A program made the position numbers and the translations under genes. The notes beneath the pieces were generated by a model. The model saw only the letters and a program-made list of their open reading frames with translations. It ran no database searches and was not told the origin of the DNA. From Marinilabiliaceae bacterium (GTDB lineage Bacteria; Bacteroidota; Bacteroidia; Bacteroidales; Marinilabiliaceae), in contig JALVBA010000353.1 in assembly GCA_027010905.1 (NCBI GenBank), forward strand, positions 1 to 5,149: a stretch of 5,149 nucleotides of DNA, in the 5' to 3' direction. Positions 4,949 to 5,149 of this stretch are shown here, piece by piece; the stretch's first letter is position 1; each line of letters begins with the position of its first letter.

Positions 4949-5149
4949 TCAAGGCGAGTTGTTTTTTGAAATTCTCTCAGGTACCACTACGGATTTTTTC
5001 CGGTAGCAACGTCTGGTTTTGTACCCCATCAGCTCATAAATCTCTTTTACTTTTACTGTTGGTTCAATTGATATCGGATTGTTGACACCAACCAGTATGC
5101 CATGAGCCCCAAGTTAAGGTGTGCCATCGAAGCATCATGAGATTTATGA
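4949..5149 (-). pseudogene. C-terminal remnant of an IS4-like DDE transposase, deleted and frameshifted
   Basis: From the window edge the - strand reads ASMAHLNLGLMAYWLVSTIR then YQLNQQ and a TAA at 5053-5055. It continues in another frame from about 5065 as EPTVKVKEIYELMGYK and RKKSVVVPE, ending at a TGA at 4949-4951. Both blocks match what I know of the C-terminal end of IS4-superfamily (IS1634/IS4-like) transposases. In intact proteins they are separated by a segment of about 40-50 residues, so the copy has lost an internal piece at about 5053-5070 and shifted frame. The front of the gene, including most catalytic residues, lies beyond the window or is gone. The exact IS group cannot be fixed from this fragment. 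No terminal inverted repeat was identified between it and the DsrE-family gene. Confidence 0.7.

Overview
This window reads as a chromosomal segment from a Bacteroidota bacterium, probably Bacteroidales. The clues are AT-rich intergenic DNA with no clear Shine-Dalgarno sequences, promoters of the TTTG / TAnnTTTG type, TonB proteins with a C-terminal MPEFPGG-type domain, and an HflX of the Bacteroidota kind. No genome search was possible, so rank below phylum is a guess.

Layout from left to right. Positions 1-660 are a small graveyard of mobile DNA: the N-terminal piece of a tyrosine recombinase on the + strand, running into a decayed, internally deleted IS630-family transposase on the - strand. 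Positions 661-853 hold no recognisable gene. A tRNA-Ala(GGC) gene follows on the - strand (901-974), with a hairpin terminator downstream and a near-perfect Bacteroidota promoter upstream. Two tandem paralogous tonB-like genes (1230-1910 and 2128-2811, +) come next. A strong intrinsic terminator closes the second one. hflX (2914-4119, +) then starts from what looks like its own promoter. A 239-base gap with a cluster of short CGCAA repeats separates hflX from a convergent DsrE-family gene (4359-4718, -). The right end holds a GC-rich hairpin and the C-terminal remnant of an IS4-like DDE transposase (4949 to the window edge, -), also internally deleted and frameshifted.

The intact genes are housekeeping or envelope functions: energy transduction to outer-membrane receptors (two TonB-like proteins), ribosome rescue or splitting (HflX), a small cytoplasmic sulfur-relay-type protein (DsrE family) and a tRNA. 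They do not form an obvious shared pathway. I see no convincing undescribed system. The points most worth a second look are a 32-base stretch kept identical between the two otherwise diverged tonB paralogues, the acidic linkers of those proteins, and the parallel loss of the middle of both transposase remnants.
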